Shown here one piece after another: positions 1-7,530 of a stretch of DNA of 64,000 bases. How positions within the stretch are numbered: the first letter of the stretch is position 1; each line of letters begins with the position of its first letter. Below the pieces are notes generated by a model. That model was not told the DNA's origin and did no database searches. It worked only from the letters and a program-made list of their open reading frames with translations. The position numbers and the translations under genes were made by a program. This stretch comes from Streptomyces sp. NBC_01689 (GTDB taxonomy: Bacteria; Actinomycetota; Actinomycetes; Streptomycetales; Streptomycetaceae), in NCBI RefSeq assembly GCF_036250675.1, contig NZ_CP109592.1, positions 8,556,001 through 8,620,000 on the forward strand. Direction: 5' to 3'.

Positions 1-1
1 C

Positions 2-1021
2 GGCCCGCTCGCCGACGAGGTGGCACCGGTCTGGCAGCAGACCACCACCCCGTACGGGCCGGTCTTCCTCGCCGTCGCCTCCGCGCTGTCCGGCCTGACC
101 CGCGGCGAGATACCGGCCGGGCTGCTCGGCATGCGCCTGGTCGCGCTGCTCGGCGTCGCGCTGATGGCGGCGGCGCTGCCCCGGCTGGCCCGGCACAGCG
201 GTGCAGATCCGGCCGCGGCGCTGTGGCTCGGCGCGCTCAACCCGCTCGTCCTGCTGCATCTGGTGGCCGGCGCGCACAACGACGCCATCATGCTCGGGCT
301 GCTCGGGGTGGGCCTGGTCGCCGCGCGCGGCCGGTGGCACATCGCGGGCATCGTCCTCATCACCCTCGCCGCCCTGGTCAAGGCGCCCGCCGCGCTAGGC
401 CTGCTGGCGGTCGTGGCGTTGCGGGGCCGACCCGGCGCGGTACGGACCGTCCTGACCACCGCGGGCGTCGCGCTCGCCACCACCGTCGCGGCCACCGCCG
501 TGGCGGGGACCGGCTACGGGTGGATAGCGGCCCTGAAGACCCCGGTCTCCCCGCACAACTGGTCGCTCACCAGCCTGCTCGGCCGGGGCACCGCCGCCGT
601 GCTCAAGGATCTCGGCAGCGGCCTCGCGCCGCTCGCCCTGCCCGTCTGGCACGCGACCGGACTGGTCGTGACCGTGCTCGTCGTGCTGTTCATCTGGCTG
701 CGCCTGCGACCGGGCCCCATCTACGCGCTGGGGCTCAGCCTGGGCGCGGTCGCCGTGTTCGGCCCGGCGATCCGCCCCTGGTACGCCCTGTGGGGCCTGT
801 TCCTCATCGCCGCGGCGGCGCCGAGCGGTTCGGTGCGCCACCGTGTCGCCGCCGTCAGCGGAGTGCTCGCGCTCGCCGTGCTGCCGAGCGGTGCGCCCGC
901 GGACGTCGGTCAGGTGGTCCTGGCCGTCTCCGGCGGCGCGCTGGCGCTCGTCGTCCTCTGGCAGGCCCGGCAGGCGGCCGTCACGGAGCCGCGGCCCCCG
1001 ATGCTGGGAGGAACCGCGTGA
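2..1021 (+). CDS. polyprenol-phosphomannose-dependent alpha-mannosyltransferase, MptB-like (5' truncated)
   Basis: The reading frame is open to the left edge of the window, so the N-terminus is missing; 339 residues are visible. The segment PLADEVAPVWQQTTTPYGPVF followed by repeated hydrophobic helices and the motif HLVAGAHNDAIMLGLL is characteristic of the GT-C mannosyltransferases of the MptA/MptB type, which take mannose from polyprenyl-phosphate-mannose outside the membrane. About eight membrane segments can be seen. A GTG at 20 could be mistaken for the start, but the family sequence clearly continues upstream of it. Its stop overlaps the GTG of the next mannosyltransferase by 4 bp, so the two are probably translated together. 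The exact acceptor cannot be told. Confidence 0.8.
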   Translation, partial: GPLADEVAPVWQQTTTPYGPVFLAVASALSGLTRGEIPAGLLGMRLVALLGVALMAAALPRLARHSGADPAAALWLGALNPLVLLHLVAGAHNDAIMLGLLGVGLVAARGRWHIAGIVLITLAALVKAPAALGLLAVVALRGRPGAVRTVLTTAGVALATTVAATAVAGTGYGWIAALKTPVSPHNWSLTSLLGRGTAAVLKDLGSGLAPLALPVWHATGLVVTVLVVLFIWLRLRPGPIYALGLSLGAVAVFGPAIRPWYALWGLFLIAAAAPSGSVRHRVAAVSGVLALAVLPSGAPADVGQVVLAVSGGALALVVLWQARQAAVTEPRPPMLGGTA

Positions 1022-2409
1022 GAGCGCCGCGAACCCGCGGCCGACGGCTGGTCCTCGTCGGCGCACTCGCCGTCGCCGTGGCCGTGTTCACCGCCACCGT
1101 GCCGTTGCTCAGGGACTGGTTCGACCTGCGGGTGTACTACGGCACCGTCGACGCCTGGACCCACCACGGCGGCGGCATCTACGACTACCTGCTCCCCGGG
1201 ACGACGTACGGCTTCACATATCCGCCGTTCGCGGCCCTCGCCATGCTGCCGATGGCGCTGGTGGGCGAGAGCACGGCGATCGCGCTCGCCCTGCTGCTCA
1301 ACCTCGTGGCGCTCGGCGCCGTGGTGTGGATCCTCGTGGGGCCGTCGCTGCGCCGTCACGGCTGGTTCGGCTTCGCCCTCGCCGCCTGCGCGCTCGCCCT
1401 GTTCGAGCCCGTCCGCGACACCTTCAGCTTCGGGCAGGTGAACCTGCTGCTGCTGGCCCTCGTGCTGAGCGACGCCTGGCTGCTGTCCACCGGCCGGGGC
1501 CGCCGGGCGGGCGTGGGCATCGGACTGGCCGCGGCCGTCAAGCTCACCCCCGCGATCTTCATCGGTCTGCTGCTGCTCGCGCGGCGCTGGCGGGCGGCGG
1601 GCGTGGCGACGGCGGTCACCGCGGGCGCCACCGCCCTGGCGGTGTGGGCGGCGCCGGGGCCGTCGCGCGTGTACTGGACCGAGGCGCTGTGGAACACCGG
1701 CCGCATCGGACGGCTCGACTACGTCTCCAACCAGTCGCTCCAGGGCGTCCTGGCCCGGCTCGCGGCTCCGGGCGAACCGAACCGCGCCGCCTGGGCGACG
1801 GCCGTCCTGCTGGCCCTGAGCGTGTGGGCGTGGCGGAGTGTGCGGGCCGTGGCGGACGAGGACTGGTCGGGCGCGTTCGCCCTCACCGGACTCGCCGCCT
1901 GCCTGGTCAGCCCGATCACCTGGGTGCACCATCTCGTCTGGCTGCTGCCGTCCTTCGCCGTGCTGCTGCACCGGCACCGTACGCGGCTTGCGGCCGTGCT
2001 CTACGCGGTGCTGTGCAGCAGCGTGGTGTGGCTGTGGTTCGACGACGCCTCCGGACTCGACGGGTTCCTCGGCAGCAACGCCTACACGTGGATCACGCTG
2101 GGACTGCTGCTGTGGCTGCCGGTGGGTCAGCCGCGGCCGGTCCGCCCGTTCTTGAGCCGCAGGGCCAGGGCCAGGCCGCCCGCGCCCAGTCCGGCCGCGG
2201 CCATGATCCCGGCGGTCTCCGGCCAGCCGACGTCGGCGCCGTCGTTCTCCGGCAGGATCGGGGACTTGGGCACGGAACTGGGCCCCGGGACCGGACCCGA
2301 CCGGGCCGCCAGGATCGTCCCGACGGGATCGACGTGCCCGGCGGAGGCGAACCCCCAGTCGAGCAGCGCCCGCGCCTCCTCGTACACCGTCAACCCGCCG
2401 CCCGCCTGA
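1018..2409 (+). CDS. GT87-family membrane mannosyltransferase (DUF2029)
   Basis: Starts with GTG overlapping the previous stop (GTGA), with a GGGAGG ribosome site at 1005-1010. The product (463 aa) has an N-terminal membrane anchor, a first periplasmic loop RDWFDLRVYYGTVDAW followed by YDYLLPGTTYGFTYPPFAAL, and around ten hydrophobic helices. The D-x-x-VYY and TYPP motifs are those of the GT87 / alpha-1,2-mannosyltransferase family (PimE-like). It probably acts on the same polyprenyl-phosphate-mannose pathway as its upstream neighbour. Recognisable family sequence ends near 2150, yet there is no in-frame stop until 2409. The last ~90 codons run antisense to the carboxypeptidase gene, so the tail may be non-functional or reflect a frameshift (a TGA in the +2 frame ends at 2155). 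Confidence 0.75.
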   Translation: MRAPRTRGRRLVLVGALAVAVAVFTATVPLLRDWFDLRVYYGTVDAWTHHGGGIYDYLLPGTTYGFTYPPFAALAMLPMALVGESTAIALALLLNLVALGAVVWILVGPSLRRHGWFGFALAACALALFEPVRDTFSFGQVNLLLLALVLSDAWLLSTGRGRRAGVGIGLAAAVKLTPAIFIGLLLLARRWRAAGVATAVTAGATALAVWAAPGPSRVYWTEALWNTGRIGRLDYVSNQSLQGVLARLAAPGEPNRAAWATAVLLALSVWAWRSVRAVADEDWSGAFALTGLAACLVSPITWVHHLVWLLPSFAVLLHRHRTRLAAVLYAVLCSSVVWLWFDDASGLDGFLGSNAYTWITLGLLLWLPVGQPRPVRPFLSRRARARPPAPSPAAAMIPAVSGQPTSAPSFSGRIGDLGTELGPGTGPDRAARIVPTGSTCPAEANPQSSSARASSYTVNPPPA

Positions 2410-3320
2410 GGGTTCATCAGGGTCACCACGAGGGTGCGGCCGCCGTGGCGCGCGGCGGCGACGAGCGTGTTGCCCGCCTGGGTGGTGTAGCCGTTCTTGA
2501 CCCCGATCAGCCCCGGGTACGGCTCGACGCCGTCGGCGCCGGTCAGCAGCCGGTTGGTGTTCTCGATCCGGTACGGGAAGTCGGCGCCGGGGAAGGTCGC
2601 CTCGGCGGTGGAGCAGTACCGGGCGAACTCGGGGTTGTTGAGCCCGGCCCGTCCGAAGACCGCGAGGTCGTACGCCGACGAGACCTGGCCGGGCGTGTCG
2701 TAGCCGTCGGGCGAGACGACATGGGTGTCGAGGGCGCCCAGTTCGCGGGCCTTGGCCTGCATCTGGTCGGCGGTCTTCCGCCAGCCGCCGTTCATCGAGG
2801 CCAGCACGTGCACGGCGTCGTTGCCGGAGTGGAGGAAGACGCCGCGCCACAGGTCGGCCACCCGGTAGGAGCGGCCGGCGGTGACGCCCACCACGCTGCT
2901 GCCCTCCCCGATGCCCTGCAACTCCGCCCCGGTGACGGTGTGCTTGACGGTGCCGGGCAGGGACGGGAGCACGGTGAGCGCGAACAGGGTCTTGAGGGTG
3001 CTGGCGGGGGCGAGCTTGCGATGCGCGTCGTGAGCCGCGAGCACGTCACCGGTCCGGGCGTCGGCCACCAGCCACGAGAGCGCGGAGACGTCGGGGACCG
3101 CGGGCGCCCCGGCCCGTGGCAGTACGCGGGTGCCGGGGTCCTGGAGCGTCTGCGGTGTGGCGGGACTGGGGCGCAGAGAGACCGGGGCGGGGCTCTGGCC
3201 GGAGTCCGAGCGTGCCAGGGCGGGGCTCGGGGCGAGGGCCAGCGCGCCGACCACGCACACGACGGAGCAGGAGATGGCGGCGCGAGAAACCGCAGCCCAG
3301 GGTGCGTATCCGATAGTCAT
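2127..3320 (-). CDS. D-alanyl-D-alanine carboxypeptidase (peptidase S11, DacA/DacC type)
   Basis: 397 aa. Removes the terminal D-Ala from peptidoglycan stem peptides outside the membrane. A signal peptide occupies residues 1-37 (AISCSVVCVVGALALAPSPALA). The three penicillin-binding motifs are in order: STLK (107-110, nucleophile S107, K110), SGN (165-167) and KNG (275-277, in place of the usual KTG). A final hydrophobic helix near residues 370-387 followed by KNGRTGRG would anchor the protein in the membrane. It is convergent with, and overlaps, the upstream mannosyltransferase gene by 283 bp. KNG instead of KTG is seen in some S11 enzymes, so activity is still likely. Confidence 0.88.
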   Translation of the reverse strand: MTIGYAPWAAVSRAAISCSVVCVVGALALAPSPALARSDSGQSPAPVSLRPSPATPQTLQDPGTRVLPRAGAPAVPDVSALSWLVADARTGDVLAAHDAHRKLAPASTLKTLFALTVLPSLPGTVKHTVTGAELQGIGEGSSVVGVTAGRSYRVADLWRGVFLHSGNDAVHVLASMNGGWRKTADQMQAKARELGALDTHVVSPDGYDTPGQVSSAYDLAVFGRAGLNNPEFARYCSTAEATFPGADFPYRIENTNRLLTGADGVEPYPGLIGVKNGYTTQAGNTLVAAARHGGRTLVVTLMNPQAGGGLTVYEEARALLDWGFASAGHVDPVGTILAARSGPVPGPSSVPKSPILPENDGADVGWPETAGIMAAAGLGAGGLALALRLKNGRTGRG

Positions 3321-3420
3321 ATCGCAAACGTAGGAACGGAGTCGCTCCGTGCGGGGACGCCGGGCCCGAGCGGCCGGATCGAGTACCCGGATGCCGCAAG
3401 CGGAGGGGTCCGTAAGGGGG

Positions 3421-4563
3421 TCAGGCCGTGCGCAGCGTGGGCTGGATCCGGCGCAGGAAGGCCGCGTTGTCCGGGGTGGCGCGCATCCGCTCCAGAAGGG
3501 TCTCCAGGGCGGCCTGCGGGTCCCGGGTCCCCAGGGCGCGTCGCAGTCCGCGGACGGCTGACAACTCCTCCTCGGTCAGCAGGAGTTCCTCGCGGCGGGT
3601 GCCGGACGGGGTGACGTCGACGGCGGGGAAGACGCGCCGGGAGGCCGTCAGGCGGTCGAGACGGAGCTCCATGTTGCCCGTGCCCTTGAGCTCCTCGAAG
3701 AAGAAGTCGTCGGCGCGGGAGCCGGTCTCGACCAGCGCGGTGGCCAGGATGGTGAGCGAACCGCCCTCCTCGGCGAGGCGCGCGGCGCCGAAGAGCTTCT
3801 TGGGACCGTGCAGGGCGGCCGCGTCGACGCCTCCGCTGAGGGTGCGGCCCCCGGCGGCGGCCGCGTTGTTGTGGGCCCGGCACAGCCGGGTGAGGGAGTC
3901 CATCAGGATGACGACGTCCTCGCCCTGTTCGACGAGCCGTTTGGCGCGTTCGACGACCAGCTCCGCGAGCGCGATGTGCTGTTTCGGTGTCTGGTCGAAG
4001 GTCGAGGCGTAGACCTCGCCGCGGACCGAGCGCCGCATGTCGGTCACTTCCTCGGGCCGCTCGTCGAGCAGGAGCACCATCAGGCGGCATTCGGGATGGT
4101 TGCCCGCGACGGCGGCGGCGATCTGCTGGAGCAGCACCGTCTTGCCGGTCTTCGGCGGGGCGACGATCAGCCCGCGCTGCCCCTTGCCGACCGGCGAGAC
4201 GAGGTCCATGAGGCGTCCGGCCAGGCCGGCGGCCGGGTGTTCCAGCCGGAGCCGGTCGCGGGGGTGCAGCGGGGTGAGGTCGTGGAAGCGGGGGCGGCGG
4301 TGGAGTTCCCCGGGCGCCCGGCCGTTGATCCGTTCGATCTCGGTGAGGGCGCGGGAGCCGCCGCGTACGCCTTCGACGGTGTCGCCCCTGCGCAGGCCGT
4401 GACGGCGGATCAGCGCGGCGGACACCTGGATGTCGGCCGACGTGGGCAGGCAGCTGCCGGCGGCCCGCAGGTGTCCCTGGCCTCCCGGCGTGATGTCGAG
4501 GACACCGAGGACGCGGACGGGCTGTTGCTGCCGTACGGGAGGGTGTTCGAGTGTGGTGGTCAT
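3421..4563 (-). CDS. rho: short transcription termination factor Rho (paralog lacking the N-terminal extension)
   Basis: 380 aa hexameric RNA helicase. The cold-shock/OB RNA-binding fold is at about residues 16-66 (VLDITPGGQGHLR ... DIQVSAALIRRHGLRRGDTV). The RecA-like motor follows: Walker A APPKTGKT at 135-142, Walker B VVILMDSLTRL near 217-227, the Q-loop region SGGVDAAALHGPKKLFGAARL and the R-loop KGTGNMEL. The start at 4563 is chosen because GAAAGGA lies at a suitable distance; an ATG 30 bp upstream lacks this. The helical Rho_N bundle and the long Arg/Asp-rich insertion of the normal actinobacterial Rho (around 700 aa in Streptomyces) are absent, so this is probably a second Rho rather than the housekeeping copy. 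Confidence 0.9.
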   Translation of the reverse strand: MTTTLEHPPVRQQQPVRVLGVLDITPGGQGHLRAAGSCLPTSADIQVSAALIRRHGLRRGDTVEGVRGGSRALTEIERINGRAPGELHRRPRFHDLTPLHPRDRLRLEHPAAGLAGRLMDLVSPVGKGQRGLIVAPPKTGKTVLLQQIAAAVAGNHPECRLMVLLLDERPEEVTDMRRSVRGEVYASTFDQTPKQHIALAELVVERAKRLVEQGEDVVILMDSLTRLCRAHNNAAAAGGRTLSGGVDAAALHGPKKLFGAARLAEEGGSLTILATALVETGSRADDFFFEELKGTGNMELRLDRLTASRRVFPAVDVTPSGTRREELLLTEEELSAVRGLRRALGTRDPQAALETLLERMRATPDNAAFLRRIQPTLRTA

Positions 4564-5029
4564 GTGTGGGGGTCCTTTCGAGGACGGGTCCATGAGGTCG
4601 TGAGGAAGGGGGAGGTGCCGGGGGAGGCGGCGTGCTCACGCCTCCGTACGGCGGAGGAGACCACCGGAGCGCCATGTCTGGGTGTGCTCCGAAGGTGGTA
4701 CCGGGGAGCCGACGGCCGGTCGCGCACGACGGGCGGGTCAGCGAGAAGAAGGAGATTCGGCACCGGCGCCCGAGACGGGGCGTACACAGGTGCTGCATGC
4801 ACTGTACCACCTGACCGCCGAACGGCACCGTGAGACATGTCCCGGGGCGCCCTGCCGCGGGTCGGCCCGGCTTCCGGTGCCGGGCTGCCGGGCGGGCGGC
4901 GGAGGTGTGGGACCCGTCCCGCGGCGCGAGCCGCGCGACCGGCCCTCGGGCGCCCCGCGCCGACCGTACGATCGGCGAGGAGCAGCACGCCGTACGAGAT
5001 CCGTTCCCCCGTCGTGGTCAGGAGAACCG
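4564..5029. other. 466-bp divergent intergenic region, long leader of the short rho
   Basis: No convincing gene. Towards the rho gene (minus strand) there is a small hairpin with arms CCTCCG/CGGAGG at 4641-4657 and, further away, an inverted repeat CAGGTG-N15-CACCTG at 4787-4813 around TGCATGC. The region must hold the promoters of the Rho gene and of the P450 gene. A long leader in front of a rho gene is compatible with autoregulation by attenuation, as known for housekeeping rho genes, but nothing here proves it. Confidence 0.35.
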
Positions 5030-6283
5030 GTGGACATCCCGCCCCGCACGCCGCACCGCATGTACCCGGCGGGCGGTTGCCCGCACGCCGACAACGCGCG
5101 GCTCCTGGAAGAGGGTTCCGTCGCGGCCGTCGTGCTGCCCGGCGAGGTGGACGGCATGGCGGTGCTCGGGCACGAGGCACTGAAGGACTTCCTCGCGCAC
5201 CCCGAAGTCGCCAAGGGGCCCGCGCACTTCACCGCCCTGCGGGAGGGCAGGATCGCACCGGGCTGGCCGCTCACGACCTTCGCCACCGTACGCGGCATGA
5301 CGACCGCGGACGGGGCCGACCACCGGCGGCTGCGGTCCCTGGTGAGCAAGGCGTTCACCGCCCGCCGGGTGGCCGAACTGCGGCCCGGAATCGAAGAGCT
5401 GACGGACGAACTACTGGACGGTCTGGCCCGCGCGGCGGGCCGGGACGGCGGTGTCGCCGATCTGCGCGGGCACTTCGCGATGCCGCTGCCGATGGGCGTC
5501 ATCGGTGAACTGCTGGGCGTCGACGCCGAGTACCGCGAACGGCTGCACCACCTGTCCAACCAGGTCGTCGCCACCGACATCGGCCCCGAGAAGGCACTCG
5601 CCGCCAACCGTGAACTGGTCGCCGTGCTCACGGCCGTGGCCGCCGCCCGGGTCGAGCGGCCGGGCGACGACCTCACCAGCGCGCTGATCGCGGCCCGCGA
5701 CGAGGACGGCGACCGGCTCGGCCAGGAGGAACTCATCGGCACCCTGCTGCTGATGATCATCGCCGGGCACGAGACCACGCTCAACCTCCTCACCAACGCC
5801 GTACGCGCGCTGTGCGCCCACCGGGACCAGCTGCGGACGGTCCTCGGGGGCGGGGCGAGCTGGGCCGACGTGGTCGAGGAGACCCTGCGCTGGGACGCGC
5901 CGGTCAGCTTCTTCCCCTTCCGGTATCCGGTCCGGGACCTCACCGTCGACGGCACGGTGATCCCCCGGGGCACCCCCGTGCTCGCCGGGTACTCGGCGGC
6001 GGGCCGGGACCGGGCGGTGCACGGTCCGGACGCCCACCGCTTCGACGTCACCCGGCCCGCCCGGCCGGACGCCGTCCGTCATCTCTCCCTCGGGCACGGC
6101 GCCCACTACTGCCTGGGCGCCCCGCTCGCCCGCATGGAGGCGACCATCGCCCTGGAACGGCTGTTCACCCGCTTCCCGGACCTCGACACGGTTCTCGCCG
6201 AGGACGACCTCGTCCGCCACGACAGCTTCGTCGGCAACAGCGTGCGGGAACTCCCGGTGCGGCTCACGGACTCCCGCGGCTGA
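5030..6283 (+). CDS. cytochrome P450
   Basis: 417 aa soluble bacterial P450. The GTG start has AGGAG five bases upstream (5020-5024). Visible motifs are the I-helix oxygen-activation motif AGHETT (245-250), the K-helix E284-x-x-R287 (EETLRW) and the heme loop LSLGHGAHYCLG with the thiolate Cys361. The loop begins with L rather than the usual F, which occurs in many Streptomyces P450s. There is no ferredoxin gene next to it, so electrons must come from elsewhere. The substrate cannot be predicted. It stands alone between the rho paralog (divergent) and the ECF42 operon. Confidence 0.92.
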   Translation: MDIPPRTPHRMYPAGGCPHADNARLLEEGSVAAVVLPGEVDGMAVLGHEALKDFLAHPEVAKGPAHFTALREGRIAPGWPLTTFATVRGMTTADGADHRRLRSLVSKAFTARRVAELRPGIEELTDELLDGLARAAGRDGGVADLRGHFAMPLPMGVIGELLGVDAEYRERLHHLSNQVVATDIGPEKALAANRELVAVLTAVAAARVERPGDDLTSALIAARDEDGDRLGQEELIGTLLLMIIAGHETTLNLLTNAVRALCAHRDQLRTVLGGGASWADVVEETLRWDAPVSFFPFRYPVRDLTVDGTVIPRGTPVLAGYSAAGRDRAVHGPDAHRFDVTRPARPDAVRHLSLGHGAHYCLGAPLARMEATIALERLFTRFPDLDTVLAEDDLVRHDSFVGNSVRELPVRLTDSRG

Positions 6284-6377
6284 CCGGGCGGCCCTCCCGC
6301 GGCCGGTCGGGCCACCGGCGCGCGCCGCCCCCGTACGACGAGAACGGCCCGCCCCGAGAAAGTCACCGTGCGGAGTC

Positions 6378-6404
6378 TGTCGATCCGGCGCGCTCCCGTT
6401 CGTC
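6378..6404 (+). promoter_or_regulatory. candidate ECF42-dependent promoter
   Basis: TGTCGA at 6378-6383, a 17-bp spacer, then CGTC at 6401-6404, 39 bp before the first gene of the DGPF/ECF42 operon. From memory, the promoter motif reported for ECF42 sigma factors in Streptomyces venezuelae is TGTCGA at -35 and CGA/TC at -10, which this matches, so the operon is likely autoregulated by its own sigma factor. Confidence 0.7.
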
Positions 6405-6442
6405 GGTGGGGTGTAGGAAGCTCTTGAGCACCGGGAGGAACC

Positions 6443-7192
6443 ATGAAGTACATGCTGCTGGTCTGCGGTGACGACACCGCCGACGCCTCCGCGATGGCCC
6501 CTGTCGAACCCTGGGTCGAGGAGCTGAGCGCCGAACGCGGCGTACGACTCCACGGCCACCGCCTGCGGCTGCCCGCGGACGCGGTCACCGTACGGGTACG
6601 CGACGGCGAGGTGCTGCGCACCGACGGACCCTTCGCGGAGACCAAGGAGTACGTCGCCGGGTACGACATCCTCGAATGCGCCACCCTGGAGGAGGCCGTC
6701 GAAGCGGCCGCCAGGCACCCCGTCGCGTCCGTCGGGGCGATGGAGGTCCGCGCGTTCTGGGAGGACGAGGACGCCGAGGGCGGGATCCGCCGGCTCGAAG
6801 CGGAACTGACCGCCGCCGTCCGGGACCACGACGTCGACCGGGCGATGGCCTGCTACGCGCCGGACGCCGAGGTGTTCCCGCCCGCCGGAGGCGCCGGACA
6901 GCGTGGTGTCGCGGCCCTGCGCAAGGCCGCGGAGCTGCGCTGCTCGGCGGCGGCCGGACCGGTCGAGCGGGAGGTGCTCGACCTGCGCCTCAGGGTCGAC
7001 GAGAGCATCGCGTTCGGCCACGCGCTCGTCCGGACGCGCGCCGCGCTCACCGACGGCGGGAAACTGGACACCACGGAGCGGGTGACCACCGGCTACCGGC
7101 TGGCCGGCGACCGCTGGCTGATCGTCCACCAGCACACGTCGGCCGCGAACGACGCGTCCGCCGTCACCAGGAACGAGGAGGGCCGGTCATGA
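6443..7192 (+). CDS. DGPF-domain (YCII-related) protein fused to a SnoaL-like domain
   Basis: 249 aa; ribosome site GGGAGGA just upstream of ATG. Residues 1-110 are a YCII/DGPF domain (MKYMLLVCGDD..., with the signature RTDGPFAETKEYVAGYDILE). Residues ~115-240 form an NTF2/SnoaL-like alpha+beta domain (LEAELTAAVRDHDVDRAMACYAPDAEVF ... GYRLAGDRWLIVHQHTS). DGPF proteins are the constant genomic partners of ECF42 sigma factors; their biochemical role is unknown to me. The stop overlaps the ATG of the second DGPF gene (ATGA), showing translational coupling. The fusion to a SnoaL domain is a less common arrangement, perhaps giving a small-molecule-binding module. Confidence 0.85.
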   Translation: MKYMLLVCGDDTADASAMAPVEPWVEELSAERGVRLHGHRLRLPADAVTVRVRDGEVLRTDGPFAETKEYVAGYDILECATLEEAVEAAARHPVASVGAMEVRAFWEDEDAEGGIRRLEAELTAAVRDHDVDRAMACYAPDAEVFPPAGGAGQRGVAALRKAAELRCSAAAGPVEREVLDLRLRVDESIAFGHALVRTRAALTDGGKLDTTERVTTGYRLAGDRWLIVHQHTSAANDASAVTRNEEGRS

Positions 7193-7530
7193 AGTACGTC
7201 CTGTTCATCTGCACCCCCGTCGGTGGTGAGGAGCTGAGCCCCGAGGAGATCGCCGACGACCCCCGCTTCACCTCGTACATCGAGGAGGTGCGCCGCCGCG
7301 ACCTGGTCAAGGGCGGAGCGCGGCTGCGGCCCTCCACCGACGCCACCACCGTCCGCGTCCAGGGCGACGAGGTCCTGCTCAGCGACGGGCCGTTCATCGA
7401 GTCGAAGGAGTACGTCGCGGGCATCGACATCATCGAGGTGGCCGACCTCGACGAGGCCATCGCGCTCGCGTCCCGTCATCCGGCGGCGCTGGCCGGCGGA
7501 TCGGTGGAGGTACGGCCGGTCTGGGAGTGA
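7189..7530 (+). CDS. DGPF-domain (YCII-related) protein
   Basis: 113 aa, a single YCII/DGPF domain: MKYVLFICTP..., LLSDGPFIESKEYVAGIDIIEV and C-terminal VEVRPVWE. The signature is nearly the same as in the preceding gene (DGPF-x-E-x-KEYVAG), so the pair arose by duplication. It overlaps its neighbours by 4 bp on both sides (ATGA upstream, GTGA downstream), so the three genes form one tightly coupled operon. Likely cytoplasmic; the role is inferred only from its association with the ECF42 sigma factor. Confidence 0.85.
   Translation: MKYVLFICTPVGGEELSPEEIADDPRFTSYIEEVRRRDLVKGGARLRPSTDATTVRVQGDEVLLSDGPFIESKEYVAGIDIIEVADLDEAIALASRHPAALAGGSVEVRPVWE

Noticed and set aside
223..2850. Long Arg/Ala/Gly-rich reading frames on both strands across the first 3 kb, for example 910-2850 on the minus strand
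   Set aside because: They are shadow frames created by the very high GC content. They show no family motifs and run across genes with clear domains in another frame.
4682..5029. N-terminal extension of the P450 frame by about 115 codons
   Set aside because: The extension is Arg/Gly/Pro-rich without P450 features, whereas GTG 5030 has AGGAG at the right distance and gives a normal-length P450.
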